From assembly GCA_030867875.1 (NCBI GenBank), contig JAOWCC010001634.1, positions 101,473,321-101,537,320 on the forward strand: a DNA stretch of 64,000 bases, written 5' to 3'. A model generated the notes under the pieces. That model saw nothing but the letters and a program-made list of their open reading frames with translations, ran no database searches and was not told where the DNA came from. Source of the DNA: Actinernus sp. WN-2022 (Eukaryota; Cnidaria; Anthozoa; Actiniaria; Actinernidae). A program made the position numbers and the translations under genes. Below, piece after piece: positions 43,540-55,200 of this stretch (within the stretch, counting starts at the first letter, position 1; every line of letters starts with the position of its first letter).

Positions 43540-45099
43540 TCTATTTAAAGATAAACCAGTGTTCCATACTTGGCATGTTACCTTCAGTCTTGCGAGTAAA
43601 CGTTGGACAAACTAAGTTAAAATTACTGTACCGAGTGTTACGTGTGTGCCGTTCTCTGTTAAGCTTTAGAAGACTAGGTTTGGGTTAAAATATGGCGGGA
43701 AAATTTATTTCCTGTCTTTAATACTGAGAAACTACACTGTTAGGTAATTTTGAACCCAAATTAAATGATAAAATAGTTTTCTTATAATTACAGGTCAGGT
43801 AATTACCGATTTCGTCTGAGATAAAAAGCAATACCCATGCTCTATCGAGATCGGTGACTAACAATGTGTGAGAAACACGAATATCGGCGTGTCTTGATTT
43901 CTTTTGTTTTCATTTTTAAACTTTCTAGGGAAGTGAGAATTGAACTGAAAACTAAAGTTTTGCTTTCGACTTTCTTCAGAATATCGAAAAAACAAAACTC
44001 AACTGATTGCTTTTTTGAACTGGTAACTCAATAATTTACATCAAAACCGTGATGAATCAGAGAATAATTTCTTCTCGACCACCACCTACCTTTCTAACAA
44101 ACCCAGCTGAGGTGTAGCAGGAATTCCTTGAGGATAATTTTAAAACCGAAATCGAGCAAGAGGAAAGAAACGGAAAACAAGATTTCCACTACGCACCCTT
44201 TAAAAATATCACCAAAATTGAAAGTTGGGTTCGTCCCGACGTAAGCTTACGAAGTATCACAAAAATGAAAGTCGGCGTTACCTATTTCTTTCTATGAAGT
44301 CCTTTTACCTTTCTATACAGAGAAGCCATTTTGGAACAGCAACAGCAACGTAGAAGTGCCAGAAACACAGAAACAAGGAGCTGATTGGTTAAAATACTAC
44401 AACGCAGTATTTACTACAAGAGAACAACGTGTTTGCTAAACTCATCTCTTGACAGGTTGGTTTCTGTTGTTTTGTATCAAAACGCTTTAATTCCAATTTG
44501 CGGGTTTTTAGGTAAATTATGTACATAATATGTACATAATCACGGGAAGCCTAGAACACCCTAGCTACGCCCCTGACAATGTTCTGTTTTGAATTAAGGC
44601 AAAACCGGAATGATGGTCACTGCATATTTCTCCTGAAAGAGAAAGCAGTAACCTGCCTCTGTGAATGACGAGTCGCGTTTATTATTCAAATTCATGTACC
44701 ATTGCGCCATTCGACTTTCATTGAAACTGACCAATATCGGCCAGAATTTCGCATTTTTGTTTTCATTTTGCAACTTCCTGGGGAAGACAGAAACGAGCTT
44801 TATTTTGTTTGTTTCAGATAATCGGGAGAAGCAAAATGGGAATATTAGTTTTGTTTTAAGTAACGTCAGAAAAGGAAAATCGGTCATCATAGCTTGAGTG
44901 AATCTGTTGCGGTTCTCACTGATTTTGAACATGTAAGCTGATGAAATATCAGCACGCCACCAAGTAATCACGAATTAGGTTTGATACGACTGAGTTAAAA
45001 GGTGAATAAAGTAGAAAGAAGCTGGCTAAACGTTTGTTCTTTTATAACCTTTGATTTAAACTAGTCAAGATTACCAGCTGCTTTCCTAGTCTTTCCTAG

Positions 45100-45418
45100 T
45101 TAAATATTTCTTTCTAAAAAGTGATATCTTTACACGTGAAGATATATATGATATCTTCACACGTGAAGATAGCACTTTTGAAAATAGCACTTGCCTTCAA
45201 AGATTTCTAGCCTTTTTAGTAAGAGATTGAAACTGGTATGTCATCGATAATTATATATCGAACAGAACATTACATGGCCGCTTGGAGATACAAATTTTAT
45301 CGATCTTCTCGTGTTGATGAAATATCTTACTCGTTCTCTCCGTCCACTCGTAATATATATTTCATCAACACTCGAAGTTATCCTTGTCTCCGCGCGGCCA
45401 TGTAATATCCTCTATTTC
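45100..45418. mobile_element. MITE family F, copy 3
   Basis: TTTCTTTCTAAAAAGTGATA, a duplicated ACACGTGAAGATA hairpin, and CATGGCCGC...GCGGCCATG. Inserted in the complex repeat array. Confidence 0.72.
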
Positions 45419-46121
45419 TTAACTGATATTAATAATACTTGCTTAATATAACTGACAGGTGGTTCAAACCTGGACAGACATGGTAGTGGGTCCTTATCAA
45501 TCACTTAGTAGTGATGACGTCATCGGTCACATGATTTTAAGTACATGCCCATATCTCCCTCATTTAAAATGCAAGACAGTTCAAACTTGGGCAGGAATGG
45601 TATTGGATCCCCACGGTTCACTTAGTGGTGATGACGTAACGATGACGTCAATGGTCACGTGATTTTTAGTATATGCCAAAATAGCTCACTGACCATCCGC
45701 GAGTTGCCCTTTGGGGCCCTGTGTTTTAAAGTGTTTTTTTCTTTCCACACACTGAGACAAGTCATTTTGAGTGACTATAACATACTGCACTACACTCACG
45801 TTCTGGTTCAACTAGAAACATTTCTTTGCAAATCAGTACTCATCGTATGTGTATAGAGACAATAAACCCAGTTTAAAAAGATTAAGATGGTATGAGCGAA
45901 GTTGTAGCCGTTTTTAAACATCAACAAATATCGGGCGTTAGTCTAAAGCACAGGCATGACGGGACGAATGATGACGTCATTGATTTCGGTTCCAAATGAA
46001 ATATGAGGGGAGAATTCCTTTGATGATTTAATAGAAACTACAATGTAGGTAATTACCGATTTCATTGGAGATGAAAAGTAATACACAAGCTCTATCAAGA
46101 TCGGTGTACGTGACCCTTTTA

Positions 46122-46300
46122 CAATGTGTGTACCATCGCGTTACTCGTTTACAATGTATGTACCATCGCGTTACTCGTTTACATTGTGTGTACCATCGCG
46201 TTACTCGTTTACAATGTGTGTATCATCGCGCTACTCGTTTACAATGTGTGTATCATCGCGTTACTCGTTTACAATGTGTGTATCATCGCGCTACTCGTCA
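46122..46300. repeat. 30-bp minisatellite, about 6 units
   Basis: Units of ACAATGTGTGTACCATCGCG followed by TTACTCGTTT, located inside one copy of the complex repeat and absent from the others. Confidence 0.9.
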
Positions 46301-47373
46301 AAAGCAAAGGCGTGACTGGAAGAATTATGACGTCATTGGTTTTGGTTAAAAATATGATGGGGAAATTGTTTTATATCTTTAATAGAATTACAGGTTAGGT
46401 AAAAAGTAATACCCATGTCTAGTTCTATCAAGATCGGTGCACGTGACCCTTTAACAATGTGTAAGAAACACGAATATCGGCGTGTCTTGATTTTTTTGTT
46501 TTCATTTTTAAACTTCCTAGGGAAGTGAGAATTGAACTGAAAACTAAAGTTTTGCTTTCGGCTTTCTTCAGAATATCGAAAAAGCAAAACTCGAAGATTG
46601 CTTTTTTGAACTGGTAACCCAATAATTTACATCAAAACCGTGATGAATCAGAGAATAATTTCTTTTCGACCATTCTAACAAACCCAGGTGAGGTGTAGCA
46701 GGAATTCCTTGAGGATAATTTTAAAACCGAAATCGAACAAGAAGACGAAAAGAAACAGAAAAGAAGATTTCCGCTACGCACTCTTTAAAAACATCACCTA
46801 AATTGAAAGTCGGGATCGTCCCGCTACAGCACTGTAAGCTAGAGGATGTTTATAAGTCGTTTTACCTTTGTACACAGACAAGCCATTTGGGAGCAGCAGC
46901 AGCAACGTAGAAGTGCCAGAAACACAGAGAAACAAGGAGCTGATTGGGTAAAATACTACAACGCAGTATTTACTAGAAGTGGACAAGGTGAGCTGATAAC
47001 ATTGTCAATATTATAACGTGTTTGCTAAACTCAACTCGATCTTCATTGATGTGTGATTCACTATGATTTATGTGTACATAAACCTATACCTACTGCATGA
47101 TGTCACATTCTATACGCCAGTGCAACACAAAATTACACTTTCCTATACCCTCTAAACTGATACAGCTTCGACCACCGCTCGTTATCAGTTTTCTTGATCG
47201 TTATTACTTGTCTTACTAAAACATTGATTGAGGTGTAATATTTATTTCACGTTTTAATGCGTAATTGAGGAAGACAGACATTTGTACACAATTTGTGTTG
47301 TAAAAACATACTGCACTACACTCACGTTCTGGCTCAAGTTGAAACATTTATTTACAAATTAGTTGTACTCATC

Positions 47374-47607
47374 TTTTGGGGAGGGCGAGTGGCGCTGTGG
47401 TTAAGCGCTTCGCCTCTCACCTCTGTGACACAGGTTCGATTCTCGCATGCGGTGCCATATGCGATTTCTCGCCCTTGCTCCGAGGGTTTTTCTCCGGTTT
47501 TCCTCCCTCCGCAATAACCAACACACTAAATTCCAATTCGATCTGAGAATTAGCCGGGTCATGACTTTGATCAGCCCCTATGGTTGTTTAAGTTCTCGTT
47601 AGAAATT
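47374..47607 (+). repeat. tRNA-derived SINE (family 1), copy 2 (best preserved)
   Basis: Head with GTGGCGCTGTGGTTAAGCGC (A-box region) and GGTTCGATTCTCGC (B box), body CCGAGGGTTTTTCTCCGG and ACTTTGATCAGCCCCTATGG. It interrupts a complex-repeat unit after ACTCATC, so the SINE is younger than the array. Confidence 0.82.
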
Positions 47608-48605
47608 CAGAGATAATAAACCCAGCTTAACATTAAGATGGTATGAGAGAAGAATTTTGTAGCCGGTTTTAAACTGATCAACAACGTTATTCAAAAGCCA
47701 AGGCGTGTCAGCAAGGTTATGACGCATCGTTACCAGAACTCGGATTTGAGCTCAGACTGCATGATCGATATAGAGTTGCGTGCGGAGAAGACTAGGTTTG
47801 GGTTAAAATATGGCGGGAAATTCCTATCGTGTCTTTAATAGAAACTACATTGTTAGGTAATTTTGAACCCAGATTGTCGAATGAATGATAAAAGATACGT
47901 TCCGAAGAGATAGCTTACTACAAAACCTAGTTTTCTTAGCAGCTAGGAATTGCCGCTACGCACATCAGTAGTAGGAAGGACGAGGAGGTGAAACAGAAAA
48001 ACAAGTTCATGGACGTAAGCTTACGAAGTATCAAAAAAGTCAGCGTTACTTTATATTTCTTTCTATGAAGTAGTTTTACCTTTCTACACAGAGAAGCCAT
48101 TTGGGAGCAGCACCAGCAACGTTGAAGTGCCAGAAACACAGAGAAACAAGGAGGTGATTGGTTAAAATACTACAATGCAGTATTTACTACAAGCGAAGAA
48201 GGTGAGCTGATTAGACTGTCAACATTATAACGTGTTTGCTAAACTAATCGTTTGACAGGTTGGTTTCTGTTGTTTTGCAATTGTATCAAAACGCTTTCAG
48301 TTTTTTTTTTATAGGTAAATTATGTACTGACATAGTATGATAGCTAGTGTTCAAACTATAAAGTAATGCAGGAAAGTGCTGATATAGAACTGTGATTCAT
48401 TCGCGGCGATATTAAGTTTATAGTTGCGAGAAAGTTAAAGTCGCGGCTCGCATGCTATTTTTGGCGTAAACGGATGTTCTACACATTCGTAAATTTTCCC
48501 ACCTAGGGGTGGGTGGGTCATTTGCTCTTTTGTACGATAATACATGAATTTAAAATATTTTTCCAGGAAACCCTTCCCCATGCAGGGACGTAGGCAGGAT
48601 TTTGC

Positions 48606-48632
48606 CAGGGGTTGGGGGGGGGGGGGGGGGGG
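48606..48632. repeat. Poly-G tract
   Basis: A run of about 19 G followed by GGAGGGGGG. A possible transposon terminus or replication slippage site. Confidence 0.8.
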
Positions 48633-50078
48633 AGGGGGGAGTACCGATAGGAGCGCAAGACTGAGCCGCTTACCTCTATGAGAGAACGGGGTATGCTATT
48701 CATTCAATAATTTACCCAGGGGAGACCCCCCTAGCTACGCCCCTGGCCATGTTCTGTTTAAAATTAAATCCAAATCAGAATGATGGTCACTGCAGATTTC
48801 ACCTCAAAGATAAACCAGTGAACTGCCTCTGTGAATGACGAGTCACGTTTATGATTCAAATTCATGTACCATTCGATTTTTATTGAAACTGACAAATATC
48901 GGCCAGAATTTCGCTTTTTTGTTTTCATTTTGCAACTTCCTGGGAAAGACAGAATAGAACTGAAAACTCGATTTTAAAAATTTGCTTCAGATCACTGGGA
49001 GAAGCAAAATCGGAATAGTAATTACTCAGAATATCGAGAGAAAAAACCCTCGAAGATTCTTTTAAAAAAAATGGTAATCCAATGTCTTACATCGAAACCT
49101 TGATGAATCAGAGAATAAGTTCTTCTCGACCAGCTACCTTACCAACAAACCCAGCTGAAGCGTAGCAGGAATTCCTGAACAGGATTATTTTAAAAACCGA
49201 ATTGAGCAAGAGGAAGAGAAATACAAAAGACGATTTCCGCTACGCACACTTTAAAAATATCACCAAAATTGAAAGTCGGGATCGTCCCTCTCCAGCACTT
49301 CAAGCTAGAGGAAGTGTTTAAGTCGTTTTAACTTTCTACACAGACAAGATATTTGGGAGCAGCAGCAGCAATGTAGAAGTGTCAGAAACACAGAGAAACA
49401 AGAAGCTGATTGGTTGGTTTCTGTTGTTTTGTATCAAAACGCTTTCAGTTTGTTTTTAGGTAAATGATGTACATAGTATGATAGATAGTGTCCGAGCTAT
49501 AAAGTAATGCACGAAAGTGCTGAATGTGATTCATTTTCGACGATATTAAATAATTTGTAGTTGTGAGAAAGTTAAAGACGCGGCTCGCATGTTATTTTTG
49601 GTGTAAACGGACGTTCGACACATTCGTAAATTGTCCCTCCAAGGGTGGGCCTTGTTCATTTACCGCTACATAGATTTACTAGACGCTGAATAACTTCAGG
49701 AGTAATCAACGCTTGGGAAAAGTTGGCTTCGCAATTCAAGGAAATTACTATCTTTCCTGTTTCTAGCCTATACCTGATCTAAGAATGTGCTGACTCAGAC
49801 CAAGTATGGGGAATGGACGCTCCTGACCCAATAGACATCTGGAAAATATTATTTCACCTGCTGTTCCCTTTTCTATTTAACGCCTTAAATTAACATGTAT
49901 AATGCACTTTATTTTTACCCTTTGGCTTAAATCGGCGCATGTACAACGTTACAGTTTCATTTATATCAACGTCTAACGTAATTATATTGTATTTAGCTGT
50001 TTGTTTTATGTCCAGTTGCTCTGATAAAGTATCTTGTATACAGTCGAGTTATTGACAAGCGAACTTTCACCGTGTTAA

Positions 50079-50779
50079 CCCACAGGTACCCCAGGCTCAT
50101 TATTCGTAACGGTTATTTCCGGCGATATTTGAAATTACAGTAAATGTATGGAGTTTTAGTTCGAATGCCCGTTTGCTCTAAAATAAAATTCAATAAATCG
50201 TCAAAATATTCTTACCTGTCTCTTGTGTATTTCGTTCAGTTTCTGTGAAGTTTCAAGCCATTCCGTTCAATATTGAGGGAGTTACAGTAATTTGTATGAC
50301 TCTGAGCCCGATGCAGGGGCAGCAGCAGGGCAGGTGGACGGGAACATCCGCGAAACTCGAAAACTGCAAATTCGTGCCATTTTTCTCCGGTTAGAGTAAA
50401 CCAGTGAAAGGGAAGCTGAGTGTGGTGAAGGACCTGTGTTTGGGCAACTGTTATTTGAAGGGATTTTGGCGATGTACGGGATTTTTATGGGAATTCGAGG
50501 CGATTTTCTGCAGCTGATCGGCGTACAGTTTGCTACCTTCCCAATAATTATACTAAGGGAACGAAAATTACTGTAACTCCCTCAATATTGAACGGAATGG
50601 CTTGAAACTTCACAGAAACTGAAAGAAATACACAAGAGACAGGTAAGAATATTTTGACGATTTATTGAATTTTATTTTAGAGCAAACGGACATTCGAGCT
50701 AAAACTCCATACATTTACTGTAATTTCAAATATCGCCGGAAATAACCGTTACGCATAATGAGCCTGGGGTACCTGTGGT
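50079..50779. mobile_element. Long inverted repeat, arms about 215 bp, flanked by TTAA
   Basis: The left arm (CCCACAGGTACCCCAGGCTC to GAGGGAGTTACAGTAATTT) is repeated inverted at 50565-50779. TTAA flanks each end (50075-50078 and about 50780). The CCC terminus plus TTAA resembles piggyBac-type elements. The inner 270 bp is noncoding. Confidence 0.8.
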
Positions 50780-51471
50780 TAACCTATTGTTTTATCTTCG
50801 TCACTTTGTGGCGGAATTCAATACAAAAATGAAAACGATGCAAACTACTTGCATTGAAAAACACACGGTTATATCAGCTCTACAATAGGTACCATTTACT
50901 ACATTGATGTGAAAACAAACCGTACCCGTGCTATTAAAGGAAAAGCTTATTCTGTTTCCATGATCCCTTAAAATGTGAACTTCACACTAACTTCAACGCT
51001 TTCAACTTGTAAATCTATGTTTACTTGAAGAGTTGAACCTTCCCAAAAACATTCTTGGATAGCCGATCGATTGAACTTCATCGCCGGATCCAATCCCAAA
51101 CGCTGACAATGTTTCTTCACAGTGGCTTGATCTTGGCTTGATCTACGGCGTTTTATATGAATATATAATTATTTTCGGCTCGTCCTTCCTTCTCAATTCG
51201 GCTCGAGTGTAACACTTCCCTTTAATACTTTTCTGGTGTTTCACTGATGGCAGATAGTTCTCTTTATTCTAAATATTAAGAGATAGGTTAATATAGTACT
51301 TTACATTTAAAATAGAGTTTTTGAGCTTTCGAAGAAAGATTTCTGAACTTGAATGCAGCTTGAAATATTTATGGCTCGAACCAACTGTGCCGAACCGAAC
51401 CACTGACAAAACACGGTACATGTGTAACAGTGAATGACAGATAGCCATTTCAATGTGCACGGGACGCGACA

Positions 51472-51863
51472 TAGCCTGCTATGCAGACGTATTTTTTCAC
51501 TCTCATAAATTCGAAGAAAAAAGTAGCGTCTGCTTACCCGAGCGCTTAATTAGTTTCCAATATGCAAGCATAACGTCAGCACGTTTGTTTTATTTTTCTG
51601 CCCAATCAAAGCCATTGTTAGAATTTTAGTGAATTGGCGCGCCAGTGAACACTCTCCTATGATTGGTCAATGGCAACTGTATTGTCTGAAATCCTTTTAA
51701 ATGTAACATCACGTCACTTTCCAGGATATGGAAGGTAAAATCTAATTGGTCCATAACACAATGAGGTGTGCATATTGGAAACTAATTAAGCGCTCGGGTA
51801 AGCAGACGTTACTTTTTTCTTCGAATTTATGAGAGTGAAAAAATACGTCTGCATAGCAGGCTA
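51472..51863. mobile_element. MITE with 9-bp target duplication (Mutator-like)
   Basis: Ends TAGCCTGCTATGCAGACG and complement with arms of about 100 bp. GACGCGACA flanks both sides exactly (51463-51471 and 51864-51872). A 9-bp duplication is typical of Mutator-like elements. It ends about 405 bp upstream of the TPR-CHAT start. Confidence 0.87.
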
Positions 51864-51984
51864 GACGCGACAGCACTGCAGTCGGATTGAAATCTTTTCT
51901 GCTGGTTTTTGTGACGTTAGATATGTTTTATCGAGAAAGTATTTCATAAACATCCAGATATTATTAGTGCTTAGGCATTACATA

Positions 51985-52085
51985 ACTACAAAAACCAACA
52001 CACTAAATTCCAATTTGATCTGTGATTTAGCCGGGTCCTGACTTTGATCAGCGCCTATGGTTGTTTCAGGTCCCGTTAAAAGTGT
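51985..52085 (+). repeat. SINE (family 1) 3' part
   Basis: CACACTAAATTCCAATTTGA and GACTTTGATCAGCGCCTATG match the body of 47374-47607. The tRNA head is missing. Confidence 0.75.
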
Positions 52086-52241
52086 AGAGTTTTTCGACCA
52101 ATCAGATTCGCTGGAATAAACACACACACAAACAGACAGACGCATGAAATCTAACAGCATAGATACGAGCTGACGGTCTTTTGAAAACATGTGTCTACTA
52201 GTTCTCAGTCACACTAACATCGGTAATTCTTCTTGATTTAG

Positions 52242-52268
52242 TGAACAAGAAAGCATCTAAACATCACC
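52242..52268 (+). other. Relic TPR sequence directly upstream of the start codon
   Basis: In the frame of the gene these bases read stop, then T-R-K-H-L-N-I-T before the Met, matching the internal repeat text [12 protein letters not shown]. An AG dinucleotide after TTCTTGATTT (52240-52241) could be a splice acceptor for a 5' UTR exon. The start Met is therefore the Met of a repeat unit. Confidence 0.65.
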
Positions 52269-55200
52269 ATGGAGACTAGTGACAAGAAATGCGAGAAATG
52301 TGAATATTGGAGATCAGGGAACGCCTGTTATTCATTAGGCAAATACCAGGAGGCCATTCAGTATTACGAGAAGGTTCTGAACATTGTCATTGAAATTGGT
52401 GACAGAAAAGGCGAGGGATGTGCATATCACAGGATCGCAAACACCTATCACTCATTAGGCAAATACCAGGAGGTCATAAAGTATCATGAAAAGCATCTAA
52501 ACATCGCCATGGAAATTGGTGACCGGCAAGGCGAGGGATGTTCTTATGGTAACTTGGGGAGTACCTATGACTCATTAGGCAAATACCAGGAGGCCATAAA
52601 GTATCATGAAAAGCATCTAAACATCGCCATGGAAATTGGTGACCGGCAAGGCGAGGGATGTTCTTATGGTAACTTGGGGAGTTCCTATCACTCATTAGGC
52701 AAATACCAGGAGGCCATAAAGTATCATGAAAGGCATGTAAACATCGCCATGGAAATTGGTAACCGGAAATGCGAAGCAGCTGGTTCTAGTAACTTGGGAC
52801 TGGCCTGTGAAGCATTAAGCAAATACCAGGAGGCCATAAAGTATTATGAAAAGGGACTAAACATCGCCATTGAAATTGGTGACCAGCAAGGAGAAGGATC
52901 TGGATATGGGAAATTGGGGAATACATATCACAAATTAGGCAAATACCAGGAGGCCATAACATACCAGGAACAGGGACTAAACATCGCCATGGAAATTGGT
53001 GACGGAAAAGGCGAGGGATGTGGGTATGGGAACTTGGGGAATACCTATCACTCATTAGGCAAATACCAGGAGGCCATAAAGTATCATGAAAAGCATCTAA
53101 ACATCGCCATGGAAATTGGTGACCGGAAAGGCGAGGGATGTGGGTATGGGGGCTTGGGGAGTACCTATCACTCATTAGGCAAATACCAGGAGGCCATAAA
53201 GTATCATGAAAAGGGAATAAACATCGCCATGGAAATTGGTGACCGGCAAGGCGAGGGATGTTCTTATGGTAACTTGGGGAGTACCTATGACTCATTAGGC
53301 AAATACCAGGAGGCGATAAAGTATTATGAAAAGCATCTAAACATCGCCATGGAAATTGGTGACCGGCAAGGCGAGGGATGTTCTTATGGTAACTTGGGGA
53401 GTACCTATGACTCATTAGGCAAATACCAGGAGGCCATAAAGTATCATGAAAAGCATCTAAACATCGCCATGGAAATTGGTGACCGGAAAGGCGAGGGATG
53501 TTCTTATGGTAACTTGGGGAGTACCTATCACTCATTAGGCAAATACCAGGAGGCCATAAAGTATCATGAAAGGCATGTAAACATCGCCATGGAAATTGGT
53601 AACCGGAAATGCGAAGCAGCTGGTTCTAGTAACTTGGGACTGGCCTGTGAAGCATTAAGCAAATACCAGGAGGCCATAAAGTATTATGAAAAGGGACTAA
53701 ACATCGCCATTGAAATTGGTGACCAGCAAGGAGAAGGATCTGGATATGGGAAATTGGGGAATACATATCACAAATTAGGCAAATACCAGGAGGCCATAAC
53801 ATACCAGGAACAGGGACTAAACATCGCCATGGAAATTGGTGACGGAAAAGGCGAGGGATGTGGGTATGGGAACTTGGGGAATACCTATCACTCATTAGGC
53901 AAATACCAGGAGGCCATAAAGTATCATGAAAAGCATCTAAACATCGCCATGGAAATTGGTGACCGGCAAGGCGAGGGATGTTCTTATGGTAACTTGGGGA
54001 GTACCTATCACTCATTAGGCAAATACCAGGAGGCGATAAAGTATTATGAAAAGCATCTAAACATCACCATGGAAATTGGTGACCGGGAAGGCGAGGGATG
54101 TTCTTATGGTAACTTGGGGAGTACCTATGACTCATTAGGCAAATACCAGGAGGCGATAAAGTATTATGAAAAGCATCTAAACATCGCCATGGAAATTGGT
54201 GACCGGCAAGGCGAGGGATGTTCTTATGGTAGCTTGGGGAATACCTATCACTCATTAGGCAAATACCAGGAGGCCATAAAGTATCACGAAAAGCATCTAA
54301 ACATCGCCATGGAAATTGGTAACCGGAAATGCGAGGGAGGTGGGTATGGGGGCTTGGGGAGTACCTATCACTCATTAGGCAAATACCAGGAGGCCATAAA
54401 GTATCATGAAAAGCATCTAAACATCGCCATGGAAATTGGTGACCGGCAAGGCGAGGGATGTGGGTATGGGGGCTTGGGGAGTACCTATCACTCATTAGGC
54501 AAATACCAGGAGGCCATAAAGTATTTTGAAAAGCGTGTAAACATCGCCATTGAAATTGGTGACCGGCAAGGAGAAGGATCTGGATATGGGAACTTGGGAC
54601 TGGCCTGTGTAGCATTACGCAAATACCAGGAGGCCATAAAGTATTTTGAAAAGCATCTAAACATCGCCATTGAAATTGGTGACCGGCAAGGAGAAGGATC
54701 TGGATATGGGGACCTGGGGATTTCCTATCAGTCCTTAGGCAAATACCAGGAGGCCATAAAGTATTTTGAAAAGCGTGTAAACATCGCCATTGAAATTGGT
54801 GACCGGCAAGGAGAAGGATCTGGATATGGGAACTTGGGGATTTCCTATCAGTCCTTAGGCAAATACCAGGAGGCCATAAAGTATCATGAAAAGGGAATAA
54901 ACATCGCCATTGAAATTGGTGACCGTAAAGGCGAGGGTGGTAGAAATTTGAATCTTGGTATATTGCACAAGGATTTAGGATTATTTTACAAGGAGACTGG
55001 TTGCAGAGACAAGCATTACGATTATATGAAAAAATCGAAGGATTATTTAAAAGAGAGTGTAATGTGCTTCGAGTGGCTGTTTAGTGAGTTACAGGATAAC
55101 GACGAATTTAAGATATCCATCGTTGACACCTACCTTTCAGCCTACGAGAACTTGACAAGGGTGCTGATCGAGACTAAAGAATTAGAAGAAGCCGTTCTAG

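Larger units (their letters stand above)
37720..49660. repeat. Array of a complex repeat, about 2.5 kb per unit
   Basis: Ordered landmarks recur. GCCAGAAACACAGAGAAAC is near 37770, 41762, 44356 (variant), 46914, 48128 and 49380 (variant). GGAATTCCTTGAGGATAATT or a variant is near 41557, 44124, 46705 and 49168. ACATTAAGATGGTATGAG or a variant is near 41068, 42711, 45878 and 47629. GAATGACGAGTCGCGTTTA or a variant is near 38742, 44665 and 48835. Spacing is about 2.5 kb with deletions. Copies differ by many substitutions and contain no shared long frame, so this is an old noncoding array or repeated transposon. It is interrupted by LINE, SINE and MITE copies. Confidence 0.82.

Noticed and set aside
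44594..44971. 125-codon minus-strand frame inside the complex repeat
   Set aside because: The equivalent frame in other repeat copies is broken or shifted, so it is not conserved as protein.
46065..46398. Three overlapping plus frames of 63-94 codons
   Set aside because: All derive from the 30-bp minisatellite, which is open in every frame.
52786..54615. Antisense frames of 129-249 codons
   Set aside because: Shadows of the 120-nt TPR repeat. The period being a multiple of three keeps the antisense frame open.
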